Shown: positions 8,560 through 17,338, counted from the first letter of the stretch. The stretch is DNA of 64,000 nt from Candidatus Pseudoruminococcus merdavium (GCA_904419745.1 CAJFSS010000002.1:62001-126000), one strand, 5' to 3'. The notes: generated by a model from the sequence alone, not told the origin. A program made the numbers and translations.

Positions 8560-9507
8560 TTATAAAATAATGTTTTTCTGATTCCCATCCATCCAGGCAC
8601 GGATGTTGTCAAAGACAATATGCGCGCGAGCTTCCATCGACTGAGTAGAAGCAAAGGCGACATGCGGGGTGACCAGAGTATTTTTTGCATGGAGAAGAGG
8701 ATGGTTTGGATCCAGAGGGGGTTCTGTCTCAAAAACATCGATCCCCGCTCCAGCAAGTTTTCCGGAGTTGAGGGCGTCAGCAAGAGCCTCGGAATCGACT
8801 ACTGGGCCGCGTGCTACATTGATTAGGATGGCCGTTGGTTTCATCATGGCAATGCGCTCAGCATTGATCATGTGTCTGGAGGAATCATTGAGGGGGCAGT
8901 GTAGAGAAACGATGTCGGATTCTCTCAGCAGGGTTTCCAGAGAGACGTATTCCACAAGACCTTTTGCCGCCTCTTTTTCATGTGGAGCATAGGCGAGTAC
9001 CCGGCATCCAAAAGCCTTGAGCAACTGGGCGGTACGGAGGCCAATCGCTCCAGTTCCCACAATGCCGACCGTTTTACTACCGAGTTCACTTCCGACTAGG
9101 CCGTCCTTGGTCTTCCCTTCCCGGCAACGGGCGTCCACCTGCGGAATGTTGCGCAACAGGGAGAGCATCATCCCAATGGAAAGTTCTGCAACGGCCTGAG
9201 TGGAATAACCGGCCGCATTGCTGACAGCTATGGATTTTTCTTTTGCAGCGGCTAAGTCGACATGATCCACTCCAGTAAATGCAACGTCAATGTATTTCAA
9301 GTGGTTACAGGCACGGATGACCTCCCCAGATAGAGGCATGTTGGCAATCATAATCACATCCGCATCTTTTGCACGTTCGATTTGAACAGCAGGATCGGTG
9401 TTTTTCTCATAGGCGGTGAAGGTATGCCCTGCATCCAAAAAGGGCTTTGCGCATTCATGGAGCAGCTCTTCGGATACACCGAGGGATTCCAGTAAAACAA
9501 TGTTCAT
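8560..9507 (-). CDS. D-2-hydroxyacid dehydrogenase
   Basis: The 315-residue NAD-dependent enzyme belongs to the D-isomer-specific 2-hydroxyacid dehydrogenases. It shows the Rossmann motif GIVGTGAIG, and the catalytic set Arg in NVARGPVVD, Glu in DVFETEPP and His in TPHVAFAS. Substrate (phosphoglycerate, hydroxypyruvate, 2-ketoacid) cannot be decided; it lacks the ACT domain of long SerA. The ATG at 9507 follows AAGGAGTG; an earlier in-frame ATG at 9630 has no support. No partner gene in an operon. Confidence 0.9.
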   Translation of the reverse strand: MNIVLLESLGVSEELLHECAKPFLDAGHTFTAYEKNTDPAVQIERAKDADVIMIANMPLSGEVIRACNHLKYIDVAFTGVDHVDLAAAKEKSIAVSNAAGYSTQAVAELSIGMMLSLLRNIPQVDARCREGKTKDGLVGSELGSKTVGIVGTGAIGLRTAQLLKAFGCRVLAYAPHEKEAAKGLVEYVSLETLLRESDIVSLHCPLNDSSRHMINAERIAMMKPTAILINVARGPVVDSEALADALNSGKLAGAGIDVFETEPPLDPNHPLLHAKNTLVTPHVAFASTQSMEARAHIVFDNIRAWMDGNQKNIIL

Positions 9508-9619
9508 GGCGATGACACTCCTTGTCCTTGTTTTTTCTATATCATAGCACGTTTGAAAAAAGGAAGCAATTTTTGAATCAGCGATTCCTTTTATGTATAA
9601 AATTGCTGGACCAGATGAA

Positions 9620-10147
9620 TTATCTTCCATTCAGCCATGCTAGGAACGCTGGACGTTTTGTCTCAATCCAGTGGTTGGAAAGAAGGAACTGTTCTCCTTC
9701 CTGACTTAGAATCAAATCATAGTAGCGGGAATATCCATTGACTTTTTTCTGTTCGGACAATGGCCTACGGGGATCATAGCGCTTTAATACCGGAAAGGTC
9801 TGGTGCAGTACCCGGCGGCAGTAGTCCTGGTCACAGAGCTGGTAAATCTCATTTTGGGAAAGGACATGGCCGGCAAACAGTCTTTGCATGGTGCGCCGGA
9901 TAAAGGAACCGATTTTTTCTCCAGGAATTTCTGCGGGACTTCTCCTGTTTTGATGTGAATCACTTCTTGAAATGAGTGATTCATATTCTTCCATTGGTAT
10001 TAATACAAATTTGGGAAGGTTTTCCTGAAAGACGATCAATGGGGAATTTTCTCTTAACTTCTCAAAAATAGGCGCGGGATCCCCGCCAAGATCATTCCAG
10101 GATACGATCTGTTCACTGAGAATTATCACAAAATCATCTCCATACAT
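9620..10147 (-). CDS. Protein with Phd/YefM-like N-terminus and unknown C-terminal domain
   Basis: The 175-residue protein begins with about 60 residues that look like a Phd/YefM antitoxin fold: VSWNDLGG near the start, then PLIVFQENLPKFVLIPMEEYESL, the typical strand-turn-helix of that family. The remaining 100 residues include DYCRRVLHQTFPVL and a KVNGYSRYYDL stretch that I do not recognise. No toxin partner gene is adjacent. The ATG at 10147 is supported by a promoter immediately upstream on the same strand. A palindrome recurring in promoter and coding region suggests autoregulation (see findings). Could instead be a plain transcriptional regulator. Confidence 0.55.
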   Translation of the reverse strand: MYGDDFVIILSEQIVSWNDLGGDPAPIFEKLRENSPLIVFQENLPKFVLIPMEEYESLISRSDSHQNRRSPAEIPGEKIGSFIRRTMQRLFAGHVLSQNEIYQLCDQDYCRRVLHQTFPVLKRYDPRRPLSEQKKVNGYSRYYDLILSQEGEQFLLSNHWIETKRPAFLAWLNGR

Positions 10148-10149
10148 TA

Positions 10150-10195
10150 AGTGATTCACTGTAAATTCATTATATACGGGTTGTGAATTTGTCAA
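10150..10195 (-). promoter_or_regulatory. Promoter and palindromic operator candidate of the Phd-like gene
   Basis: On the minus strand TTGACA (10195-10190) and TATAAT (10174-10169) are 15 bases apart. An 11-base palindrome AGTGATTCACT (10150-10160) lies between the -10 and the ATG, where a repressor could block initiation. Confidence 0.5.
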
Positions 10196-10377
10196 CACCT
10201 AAAAGGCAATCTGTTTCAAAAAAAGATAAATTATATAATATAATAAAATAAAGTAGAAAAATATTATTTGATTATTGTAGAAATATTTGGTAAAATAGTG
10301 TTAGAAAAAGGGGGAGATTCCCATGGGAAGGCAATACAGGAGCTGACACATTTACAGCAGCGCATTCCGATGAATAC

Positions 10378-10548
10378 ATGTTGATTATGAAAAAGATGTG
10401 TATATTGCAGCATTTTGCCAAGGGTAGGAAATTATACGGTTATGACAGCGTGATCCTTGCTTTAAAGGAAACACAGGCAATCCATGGAGTTGGCTGCAAT
10501 CCCGGCTTTGAAGGCGATCCCTATTACTATGGGACGGCATGGCTGTAA
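10378..10548 (+). pseudogene. Short ORF, possibly remnant upstream of the lipoprotein pair
   Basis: A 56-codon ORF with no good ribosome site at its first ATG. The same frame stays open upstream to about 10294 without a start. A strong site AGGGGGAG followed by ATG at 10323 opens a different frame that closes after seven codons. This looks like a gene broken near its start: the upstream AAAAAGGGGGAGA motif resembles that of the lipoprotein gene at 11223. The encoded C-terminal GFEGDPYYYGTAWL is not recognised. Confidence 0.35.
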
Positions 10549-10562
10549 TTGAGGTGAACCAT

Positions 10563-11168
10563 ATGAAAGAGTTTTTTCTATCGATTCTCATTTTCCTGCT
10601 TGCAATGTCCGTCATCGGCTGTGCATATTCCCCATCCCCCGGTGCCCTGGAATCTTCCAGCAGTACGCCGTCTGAAGAAACCAGCAGTGCAGAAATTGAG
10701 GAAGGGACTGTGGATGCTTGGGTACGAGATACCTGGATCAACGAAATGAGATATGTAATCGATGTAGACAATCCGGAATCCTATCCCTGGCCGGATGAGA
10801 TTATTTATTACCATGATGGAAAGCGGACAGTCTTTCCAAAGGGGGACGATGTGTCAAATGTCCCGGAGGAATATGAGAAAATTTTTCAGTTAAACCAGGC
10901 GCGCCTGCAAGGGGAAAATGTACATGGTGTTGTCCAGTGGATACCCTTGGATCATACATGGCGCTATTTGATGACGGAGGGAAAACTGTTGGAGTATAAA
11001 AGCAGCGGTTCTTATTCCCTGTTTTTCAGTTTGACAACTCTTCCATATGATGATGGGGAAAATTTTTATTTTGTAACAACACAAAACGGCAGTACTTTCC
11101 CAACATATAAAGTGGAGGGAGGAGAACCCACGGAACTGTTAAAATATTTGGAAAGCGTGGTACAGTAG
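10563..11168 (+). CDS. Small lipoprotein, paralogue 1
   Basis: The 201-residue precursor starts with a type II signal peptide and lipobox VIGC, followed by a Ser/Thr/Pro/Glu-rich linker (about 22-45) and a globular part. Shared with the next gene are the D-EI-YYHDG stretch and the C-terminal GGEPTELLKYLESV segment. The start follows GAGGTG. Function unknown. It probably sits outside the membrane and is cotranscribed with the following paralogue, 54 bases downstream. Confidence 0.75.
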   Translation: MKEFFLSILIFLLAMSVIGCAYSPSPGALESSSSTPSEETSSAEIEEGTVDAWVRDTWINEMRYVIDVDNPESYPWPDEIIYYHDGKRTVFPKGDDVSNVPEEYEKIFQLNQARLQGENVHGVVQWIPLDHTWRYLMTEGKLLEYKSSGSYSLFFSLTTLPYDDGENFYFVTTQNGSTFPTYKVEGGEPTELLKYLESVVQ

Positions 11169-11222
11169 AAAGCAGGAAAGTTTAAAGATTCTTAGGGTTC
11201 CTAGGAAAGAGGGGGAAATCAT

Positions 11223-11804
11223 ATGAAAAAGATTTTTTTATCGCTTTTCGTAATACTGCTTGCAATGTCCGTCGTCGGCTGTACATCTTCCCCATCCCCT
11301 GGCGCCCCGGAATCTTCCAGCAGCGCGCCGTCTGAAGAAACCAGCAGTACGCAGCGCGTTTCCTCTATGCCGGAGAATGCGTTGCCCACTCATATTGAGC
11401 TTGTTTGGGTGGATGAGATCAGAAAAACCGTCAATCTGAGCCATAAGAGGAGTTTCCCGGAACCAGATGAAATTGTATATTACCATGATGGGACGCAAGC
11501 GGTATTTTCTCAGGGGACAGAAGAGTTTGAAAAAGTTTTTGCTTTCAATCAGGCACGCTGTCCGGATGAAATGAATGAACTGCAAAGCGGAATTGGCGAC
11601 TGGGAACCTGTTTTGCACCAAAGAAAAGCATTGGAATATCGCTATGAATCGCTGTATTATTCCCTGTATTTCAATTTGGAAACGCGGATGGAAGGAGATA
11701 CCCTATACTGGGTATCCACTCAAAACGGATGGGGAATGCCTTTATATGGTTATGCGGGGGAACCCACGGAACTGTTAGAGTATTTGGGCAGTGTAACAGA
11801 ATAG
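11223..11804 (+). CDS. Small lipoprotein, paralogue 2
   Basis: The 193-residue precursor is a tandem paralogue of the preceding protein: near-identical signal peptide and lipobox (VVGC), the same Ser-rich linker, and similar body ending in GEPTELLEYLGSV. DNA identity is highest over the first 120 bases, while the middle has diverged. This suggests duplication followed by change in the exposed part. The ATG follows AGAGGGGG. Function unknown; a strong terminator follows. Confidence 0.75.
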   Translation: MKKIFLSLFVILLAMSVVGCTSSPSPGAPESSSSAPSEETSSTQRVSSMPENALPTHIELVWVDEIRKTVNLSHKRSFPEPDEIVYYHDGTQAVFSQGTEEFEKVFAFNQARCPDEMNELQSGIGDWEPVLHQRKALEYRYESLYYSLYFNLETRMEGDTLYWVSTQNGWGMPLYGYAGEPTELLEYLGSVTE

Positions 11805-11809
11805 AAAAT

Positions 11810-11840
11810 AACGCCCGGAGAGAGCTTCTCTCCGGGCGTT
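11810..11840. terminator. Bidirectional terminator between lipoprotein and fumarase genes
   Basis: Perfect stem of about 14 bases (AACGCCCGGAGAGA with its complement) with a three-base loop between convergent genes. Confidence 0.85.
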
Positions 11841-11856
11841 GCTGTTTAAATAAGGA

Positions 11857-12408
11857 TTAATCCTCGCGGTATTTTTTTGCTTCGGTTGCGTACAGGTTGT
11901 TCCCTTCGCAGTCGATCGCGACGAAGCAGGGAAAATCCTCTACTTCCAGGCGACGGATTGCTTCGGTTCCCAAATCATCGTAGCAGAGGACTTCCGCTTT
12001 TTTGATGGAATGGGCAAGCAGGGCAGCAGCCCCGCCGATAGCGGCAAAGTAGACCGCTTTGTTTTTCACCAGGCTGTCAATGACTTCCTGGTTGCGGATT
12101 CCCTTCCCGATGATGCCTTTCAGTCCCAAATCCAGCAGTTCCGGGGTGAACTGATCCATACGATAGCTGGAAGTCGGGCCTGCCGGGCCAATGGCATGCC
12201 CTTCTTTTGCAGGCGCCGGACCGACATAGTAAATGGTTTCTCCCTTGATATCAATGGGAAGCTCTTTTCCCTGGGCCAAAAGCTCATGAAGGCGTTTGTG
12301 CGCCGCGTCCCTTCCGGTGATCATGGGGCCGGTCAGCAGGACACTGTCCCCAGCCCGCAAATTTAAAATGTCTTCCTCTTTGAGCGGAAGCGTTAATCTC
12401 TTTGTCAT
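11857..12408 (-). CDS. fumB: Fumarate hydratase class I, beta subunit
   Basis: The 183-residue protein is the C-terminal (beta) half of the iron-sulfur fumarase/tartrate dehydratase family. It carries the glycine-rich IYYVGPAP and GPAGPTSSYRMDQFTP segments and GIIGKG. It pairs with the alpha subunit encoded 12 bases upstream to interconvert fumarate and malate in the cytoplasm. AGGGGGAG precedes the ATG. Last gene of the aspA-fumA-fumB operon. The annotated symbol follows the two-subunit naming; the E. coli fused enzyme uses the same letters differently. Confidence 0.92.
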   Translation of the reverse strand: MTKRLTLPLKEEDILNLRAGDSVLLTGPMITGRDAAHKRLHELLAQGKELPIDIKGETIYYVGPAPAKEGHAIGPAGPTSSYRMDQFTPELLDLGLKGIIGKGIRNQEVIDSLVKNKAVYFAAIGGAAALLAHSIKKAEVLCYDDLGTEAIRRLEVEDFPCFVAIDCEGNNLYATEAKKYRED

Positions 12409-12420
12409 GGTTGCTCCCCC

Positions 12421-13272
12421 TTACAGTGTTACATGTCCATGGCGGGCAGCATGGCAGCAGATGTTGACCGCAACCGGCATACCCGCAATGTGGGTCGGAT
12501 AAACTTCAATGTTCAGGCCAAGTGCCGTTGTGGTTCCTCCAAGGCCGCCAGGCCCGAATCCCATTTTATTGACTTCTTCCAGGAGTTCTTTCTCCAGGGC
12601 GGCATAACGTTCGTCCGGATTGTGCTCGTCTACGGCGCGCAGGGTGGCCTTTTTGGCCAGAATTGCGCACTCTTCAAAGGTACCGCCAATACCTACGCCA
12701 ATGACCATTGGTGGGCAGGGGGTTGGTCCTGCATGGTCTACCGTATCCAGGATGAATTTTTTTACGCCTTCCAGCCCGGCGCCTGGGGTCAGCATTTTGA
12801 TGGCAGACATGTTTTCACTTCCAAATCCTTTGGAGCCGGCGAGTATGGAAATTTTATCTCCTGGAACAATGCGGGTATGAATAATTGCCGGTGTATTGTC
12901 CCCGGTATTGACGCGATCCAGTACAGGGTCACGAACAACGGATTTTCTTAAATATCCGCCGACATATGCTTTACGCACCCCTTCATTGATGGCGTCTTCA
13001 AACGAACCGCCCTCTACCACAACGTTCTGGCCGTATTCCACAAAAAATACTGCCATGCCGGTATCCTGGCAAAGAGGGACTTTTTCTTCCGCCGCAATTT
13101 TGCTGTTTTCGATCAGCTGTTCAATAACACCTTTTCCAATGGGGGATTTTTCTGTTTTTAAAGAGCACTCAAAAGCGCAGGCAATATCTTTGCCGATAAA
13201 GTAATTGCAGTCGAGCAACAGTTTTTCCACTGCTTTTGTGATCTCGTCTGCTTGGATGACACGTGCTGCCAT
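12421..13272 (-). CDS. fumA: Fumarate hydratase class I, alpha subunit
   Basis: The 283-residue protein is the N-terminal domain of class I, oxygen-sensitive [4Fe-4S] fumarase. Conserved cysteines expected to hold the cluster are in [11 protein letters not shown], in PTPCPP and in GTFEECA. The substrate-site stretch [11 protein letters not shown]-like region near the C-terminus is present. The ATG follows AAAGGAG. It lies 77 bases after aspA, forming a route from aspartate through fumarate to malate. Confidence 0.93.
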   Translation of the reverse strand: MAARVIQADEITKAVEKLLLDCNYFIGKDIACAFECSLKTEKSPIGKGVIEQLIENSKIAAEEKVPLCQDTGMAVFFVEYGQNVVVEGGSFEDAINEGVRKAYVGGYLRKSVVRDPVLDRVNTGDNTPAIIHTRIVPGDKISILAGSKGFGSENMSAIKMLTPGAGLEGVKKFILDTVDHAGPTPCPPMVIGVGIGGTFEECAILAKKATLRAVDEHNPDERYAALEKELLEEVNKMGFGPGGLGGTTTALGLNIEVYPTHIAGMPVAVNICCHAARHGHVTL

Positions 13273-13349
13273 AAATGGACGGCTCCTTTCCGTGAAAAAG
13301 GGGCATGTAATTTTTGTACATGCCCGCTTTTATCTATTGTTGATAAAAC

Positions 13350-14780
13350 TTAATGGATTCTCTTTTTCAGATATTCCGGATGCTCCGTGAGTTCTTTCTC
13401 AGAGAAAGTCAGGGTGATCGGGTTGAGAATTTCGTCAACCTCTTCCTGGGTTTTAATCCCTTTCTTCACAACAAGCTGACGAATTGGCTCCCCGGTCTTC
13501 AGGGATTCTTTTGCAAGTTCCGCAGCCTTTTTATAGCCAATGAATGGGCAAAGTGCTGTAATCATACCAACACTATGCTCGACCAAGCTCAGGCAATGCT
13601 CGCGGTTTGCAGTGATCCCAAGGACACAGTTGTCAACCAAAGTCTGGACCGCGCCGGCCAGAGTTTCCAGGGACTCGAAAATATTATAAAAGATAACCGG
13701 CTCAAAGGCATTAAGTTCCAGCTGTCCAGCCTCTGCTGCCATGGTAATTGCCATGTCATTGCCAATAATGTTGAATGCAACTTGGGAAACAACCTCAGGA
13801 ATAACCGGGTTGACTTTTCCTGGCATGATGGAGGAGCCGTTCTGCTTGGCCGGGAGGTTAATTTCAAACATACCGGTTCTTGGACCGGAGGAGAGCAGAC
13901 GGAAATCGTTACACATTTTGGACAAAGTAACCGCACAGGTTTTAACAATGCCGGAAACATTGACAAAGCCATCCAGGTTTTGTGTAGCATCAATCAGATC
14001 TTCCGCCATAAGAACCGGAAGCTTTGTTACCTGGCGCAGGTAATCTGCAATATGATCAAAATAAGCCGGGCTTACATTGATCGCAGTACCAATTGCGGTA
14101 CCACCCATGTTGATGGTGCGCATATCTTTGGCAGCTTTATGCATACGGTTGATGTCCCGTTTGACGGCGTTTGCAAATGCATGGAACGATTGACCAAGAC
14201 GGATAGGAACAGCATCCTGTAGCTGAGTGCGTCCCATTTTGACAACATCGTCAAATTCCTCGCCCTTTTCTTCCAGGGCGTCATACAGGCGCTCAAGCTG
14301 GAAAATGGTCTTTGGCAAAAGAGTCAGGACAGTCAATTTGCCGGCTGTCGGATAAACGTCGTTTGTGGATTGCGCCATATTGACATGGTCATTTGGATGG
14401 ACAATAGAATAGTCGCCTTTTTGTCCGCCAAGTATTTCAATTGCCCTGTTTGCAATTACTTCGTTGGCGTTCATATTGGCAGAAGTGCCGGCACCGCCTT
14501 GGATGGCATCCACGATAAACTGGTCACGCAGGCCGCCTGCAATAATTTCATCACACGCCTGGATAATAGCGTCTGCAATTTTTGTATCCAGTTTGCCGGC
14601 GTTTGCGTTTGCCATTGCAGCAGCTTTTTTTATGTAGGCGAGACTGGTGATGAGTTCCGGGTGCATGACTTTTCCTGTAATCGGGAAATTGTTTTTTGCA
14701 CGCAGGGACTGTACACCATAATACGCGTCTACAGGGACTTCCAGACTTCCGACGGAATCAGACTCTATTCTTGTTTTCAT
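13350..14780 (-). CDS. aspA: Aspartate ammonia-lyase
   Basis: The 476-residue enzyme removes ammonia from aspartate to give fumarate. It belongs to the fumarase/aspartase superfamily and shows the signature GSSIMPGKVNP, the conserved region with GGAGTSANMN and a TNDVYPT segment; the length is usual for aspartase. Fumarase C would look similar, but the presence of a separate class I fumarase in the operon and the aspartase-type DAYYGVQ start favour aspartase. The ATG at 14780 is nine bases after GAGAGG; an ATG at 14804 lies upstream of that site. The divergent Lrp regulator may control it. Confidence 0.92.
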   Translation of the reverse strand: MKTRIESDSVGSLEVPVDAYYGVQSLRAKNNFPITGKVMHPELITSLAYIKKAAAMANANAGKLDTKIADAIIQACDEIIAGGLRDQFIVDAIQGGAGTSANMNANEVIANRAIEILGGQKGDYSIVHPNDHVNMAQSTNDVYPTAGKLTVLTLLPKTIFQLERLYDALEEKGEEFDDVVKMGRTQLQDAVPIRLGQSFHAFANAVKRDINRMHKAAKDMRTINMGGTAIGTAINVSPAYFDHIADYLRQVTKLPVLMAEDLIDATQNLDGFVNVSGIVKTCAVTLSKMCNDFRLLSSGPRTGMFEINLPAKQNGSSIMPGKVNPVIPEVVSQVAFNIIGNDMAITMAAEAGQLELNAFEPVIFYNIFESLETLAGAVQTLVDNCVLGITANREHCLSLVEHSVGMITALCPFIGYKKAAELAKESLKTGEPIRQLVVKKGIKTQEEVDEILNPITLTFSEKELTEHPEYLKKRIH

Positions 14781-15109
14781 GCTCAAAAACCTCTCATTCA
14801 TCATCGCCGAAACGGGCGAAATCTTTCCTTACAGTGACAAGAATACACCTCTGTTTTTCATGCGTAAAGAGAAAAAAAGCAATAAAAAAGAAAGATATTT
14901 TTTGTTGTTGATGCCTTTATTTTTTTAAGCAGTTTCAAAAAAAACTTTATTATATTAAGAATTTATGATATAATGAGCTTCAGTTTTTTAAGGGATGAAA
15001 AACGGCATGGCCTTTTTCGTCCGGTCTTTTAAATAAGGGGGAGCACGCCCAATTTCACTGGTTTTTGCCAGTATTATTAAGTGGGGCGGGAAAAGAGGAG
15101 TCGGAAAAT
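14781..15109. promoter_or_regulatory. Divergent control region aspA / lrp
   Basis: About 330 bases without a gene. AT-rich runs dominate 14865-14975. On the plus strand a TATAAT at about 14970 could serve the regulator, though its -35 is weak. Lrp-type regulators often bind such bent AT-rich intergenic DNA. No riboswitch or strong hairpin was recognised. Confidence 0.45.
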
Positions 15110-15553
15110 ATGGATTTGATCGACACAAAAATTCTCTCACTTTTGGAACAGAATGCACGAATCCCTTTAAAAAAAATCGCGGAACAGGTTTTTTTGTCAG
15201 CACCGGCTGTATCTGCCAGGATTGAGCGGCTGGAACGGGCTGGGGTTATCACAGGATATCGTGCAGTTGTCAATCCAAGGCAGTTGGGGTACCACATTTC
15301 TGCATTTGTCAATGTGATTTTGTCTCCGGAAAGGCAAAAGCCTTTTTTCTCTTTTGTCGAAGGGTGCCGCAATGTCACAGAGTGTTACCATGTAGCAGGT
15401 CCTTATTCCATGCTGATGAAAGTAAATTTCCCTGACACCCAGCAATTGGATTCCTTTGTTGCAAGAGTGCAGAAATTTGGAAAAACGCAGACGCAGATTG
15501 TATTTTCAACGGTAGTGCAGCCCAGGGAAGTTGAGTTTTCCCCGCAAAAATGA
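15110..15553 (+). CDS. Lrp/AsnC-family transcriptional regulator
   Basis: The 147-residue protein has an N-terminal helix-turn-helix (LIDTKILSLLEQNARIP then KKIAEQVFLSAPAVSARIERLE) and a C-terminal RAM/AsnC domain (about 65-140) that senses amino acids and mediates octamer formation. The ATG at 15110 follows GAGGAG. It is divergent from the aspartate-fumarate operon, making aspartate or a related amino acid a reasonable effector (inference). The sirtuin gene follows after ten bases, so the two are cotranscribed. Confidence 0.9.
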   Translation: MDLIDTKILSLLEQNARIPLKKIAEQVFLSAPAVSARIERLERAGVITGYRAVVNPRQLGYHISAFVNVILSPERQKPFFSFVEGCRNVTECYHVAGPYSMLMKVNFPDTQQLDSFVARVQKFGKTQTQIVFSTVVQPREVEFSPQK

Positions 15554-15563
15554 GGTGAATGGG

Positions 15564-16286
15564 ATGGAACAGATGCACAGGCTGATTGAAATTGTCCATA
15601 CTGCAAAGCGGATGGTCTTTTTCGGAGGAGCAGGGGTATCTACGGGGAGCGGAATCCCTGATTTTCGCAGTGAAGATGGCCTGTATCGGCAAAAGTACCG
15701 TTTTCCACCAGAGCAGATTTTAAGCCATACCTTTTTTATACATAGGACGGAAGAGTTTTTCCGGTTTTATCGGGACAAAATGCTTTACTTGAATGCAAAA
15801 CCCAATGCCGCCCATTGGAAACTTGCACAGTGGGAGCAGGCAGGGAGGCTTTCTGCGGTGATTACCCAGAATATCGACGGGCTGCATCAAATGGCTGGAA
15901 GCAAGCGGGTACTGGAACTCCACGGAAGCGTCCACCGCAACACCTGCATGCAGTGCGGCGCCCATTTTAGTGCACAGGAAATCTTAAACAGTACGGGAAT
16001 TCCCCGCTGCCCCTGCGGAGGGATTATCAAGCCGGATGTTGTTTTATATGAAGAATCCCTGGATGAACGTACCTTGATGGAAGCAGTAAGGGAGATCCGT
16101 ACCGCGGATGTGCTGCTGATCGGAGGAACATCTCTCCAGGTTTATCCTGCGGCAAGCTTAATCCATTATTTTCAAGGAGACCACCTGGTACTGATCAACC
16201 AGTCAAGCACACCTGCGGATAAAAATGCTGACCTCCTGATCACGGGGAAAATCGAAGAGATCTTCTCTCAAGTGGACTTTTTATAA
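15564..16286 (+). CDS. NAD-dependent protein deacylase of the sirtuin family
   Basis: The 240-residue protein shows GGAGVSTGSGIPDFRS (NAD site), TQNIDGLH with the family Asn-Ile-Asp, the catalytic His in LELHGSVHRN, and a four-Cys zinc site made of CMQCG and CPCGG. It removes acyl groups from lysines using NAD. The ATG at 15564 is preceded by GAGGTG. Cotranscription with the Lrp regulator is likely. CobB and SrtN are the usual names in other bacteria; target proteins are unknown. Confidence 0.9.
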   Translation: MEQMHRLIEIVHTAKRMVFFGGAGVSTGSGIPDFRSEDGLYRQKYRFPPEQILSHTFFIHRTEEFFRFYRDKMLYLNAKPNAAHWKLAQWEQAGRLSAVITQNIDGLHQMAGSKRVLELHGSVHRNTCMQCGAHFSAQEILNSTGIPRCPCGGIIKPDVVLYEESLDERTLMEAVREIRTADVLLIGGTSLQVYPAASLIHYFQGDHLVLINQSSTPADKNADLLITGKIEEIFSQVDFL

Positions 16287-16401
16287 TAGGAAATTCCCTG
16301 TGAAACAGGAGGCCAGTTTCCTCCAGAGGTTGAGAAAGGACAAAAAAGGAAATGCAGGACTTTATTTTGTCTGCAAATATGCTGAATTTCGGAAAAAATG
16401 A

Positions 16402-16430
16402 TTGTACTCCTACACAAGATAGGATACAAT
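16402..16430 (+). promoter_or_regulatory. Promoter of the CofE-like gene
   Basis: TTGTAC (16402-16407), 17-base spacer, TACAAT (16425-16430). A small GC hairpin (16439-16459, CCCATCCC paired with GGGGTGGG) lies in the resulting leader and could be an attenuator or the end signal of the sirtuin transcript. Confidence 0.65.
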
Positions 16431-16554
16431 AAACAGAGCCCATCCCGGCTAGGGGTGGGATTTAATAGGGAAGCGTGATTGCCTCGCTGTTTTTGCGGAC
16501 ATACTCTTTCCGTAGGGACACCATAATATTAAACAGATAGGGAGCAGGTTTGAT

Positions 16555-17262
16555 ATGGCAGAGAATCTGACGGCAAACGAAGGCAAAAATACAGTACGGG
16601 AAGTAAACGGGGTGAAATATGCACGACTTCCCATCAAAACCCATGTGATTTCCGAAAAAGATAATATTTTGGAAGTCTGCAAACAATATGCGGGGGATCT
16701 GGTACAAAAGGGCGATATCTTTTTTGTAACAGAAAAAGCAGTTGCCTGCACGCAGAAACGGGCTATCCCAATGAAAGATATCCATCCACGTCCGCTGGCA
16801 AAATTCCTGTGCAAGTTTGTTTTGAAAACACCCTATGGGATTGGTTTGGGAATTCCAGAGACCATGGAAATGGCGTTACAGGAATGCGGTACCATTCGTA
16901 TCCTGTTTGCAGCGGCTATTTCCGCAGTTGGAAAATTGTTCCGCCAGCGTGGGTGGTTTTATAAGGTTGCGGGATTTAAGGCGCGTGCAATTGACGGCCC
17001 CTGTGACTATACCCTGCCGCCTTATAATGAATATGTTGTGCTTGCTCCGGCAGAGCCGGATAAGGTGGCGCATGATATTTCCGGTGTACTGGGGGTTCAG
17101 GCTCTGGTAACGGATATTAATGATTTGGAGGGGCAGATCCTCGGCACTTCCGAAGAATCCATTGATCGGGATCTGATGGTTCAGATTTTGAAAGACAATC
17201 CGCTGGGACAATCCCATGAACAGACGCCAATGGGGATTATCCGTGTGGTCAAAGAAGCATAG
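16555..17262 (+). CDS. CofE-like gamma-glutamyl ligase (F420-0 ligase family)
   Basis: The 235-residue protein resembles the CofE/F420_ligase family (PF01996), which joins glutamate to F420-0 in methanogens and actinobacteria. Family-like features are the beginning VKYARLPIKTHVI, VQKGDIFFVTEKAVA, and AIDGPCDYTLPPYNEY. No other coenzyme F420 gene is nearby, and Clostridia generally lack F420. Clostridial members therefore probably glutamylate something else (inference). The gene stands alone between its promoter and a large palindromic terminator. Confidence 0.72.
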   Translation: MAENLTANEGKNTVREVNGVKYARLPIKTHVISEKDNILEVCKQYAGDLVQKGDIFFVTEKAVACTQKRAIPMKDIHPRPLAKFLCKFVLKTPYGIGLGIPETMEMALQECGTIRILFAAAISAVGKLFRQRGWFYKVAGFKARAIDGPCDYTLPPYNEYVVLAPAEPDKVAHDISGVLGVQALVTDINDLEGQILGTSEESIDRDLMVQILKDNPLGQSHEQTPMGIIRVVKEA

Positions 17263-17283
17263 AGGAATAGTAATCCTGTGTTT

Positions 17284-17338
17284 CCCAATTAAAAGGGGGA
17301 CGGGAAGGGATCCCTTCCCGTTCCCCCTTTTAATTGGG
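17284..17338 (+). terminator. Very long palindromic terminator
   Basis: Two 27-28-base arms pair with one single-base bulge, starting CCCAATTAAAAGGGGGACGG and ending in its complement, with essentially no loop. It begins 21 bases after the CofE-like gene. Confidence 0.75.

Noticed and set aside
9620-10147. Complete Phd/Doc-type toxin-antitoxin pair
   Set aside because: No toxin gene lies on either side; neighbours are a dehydrogenase gene and a gene-poor stretch.
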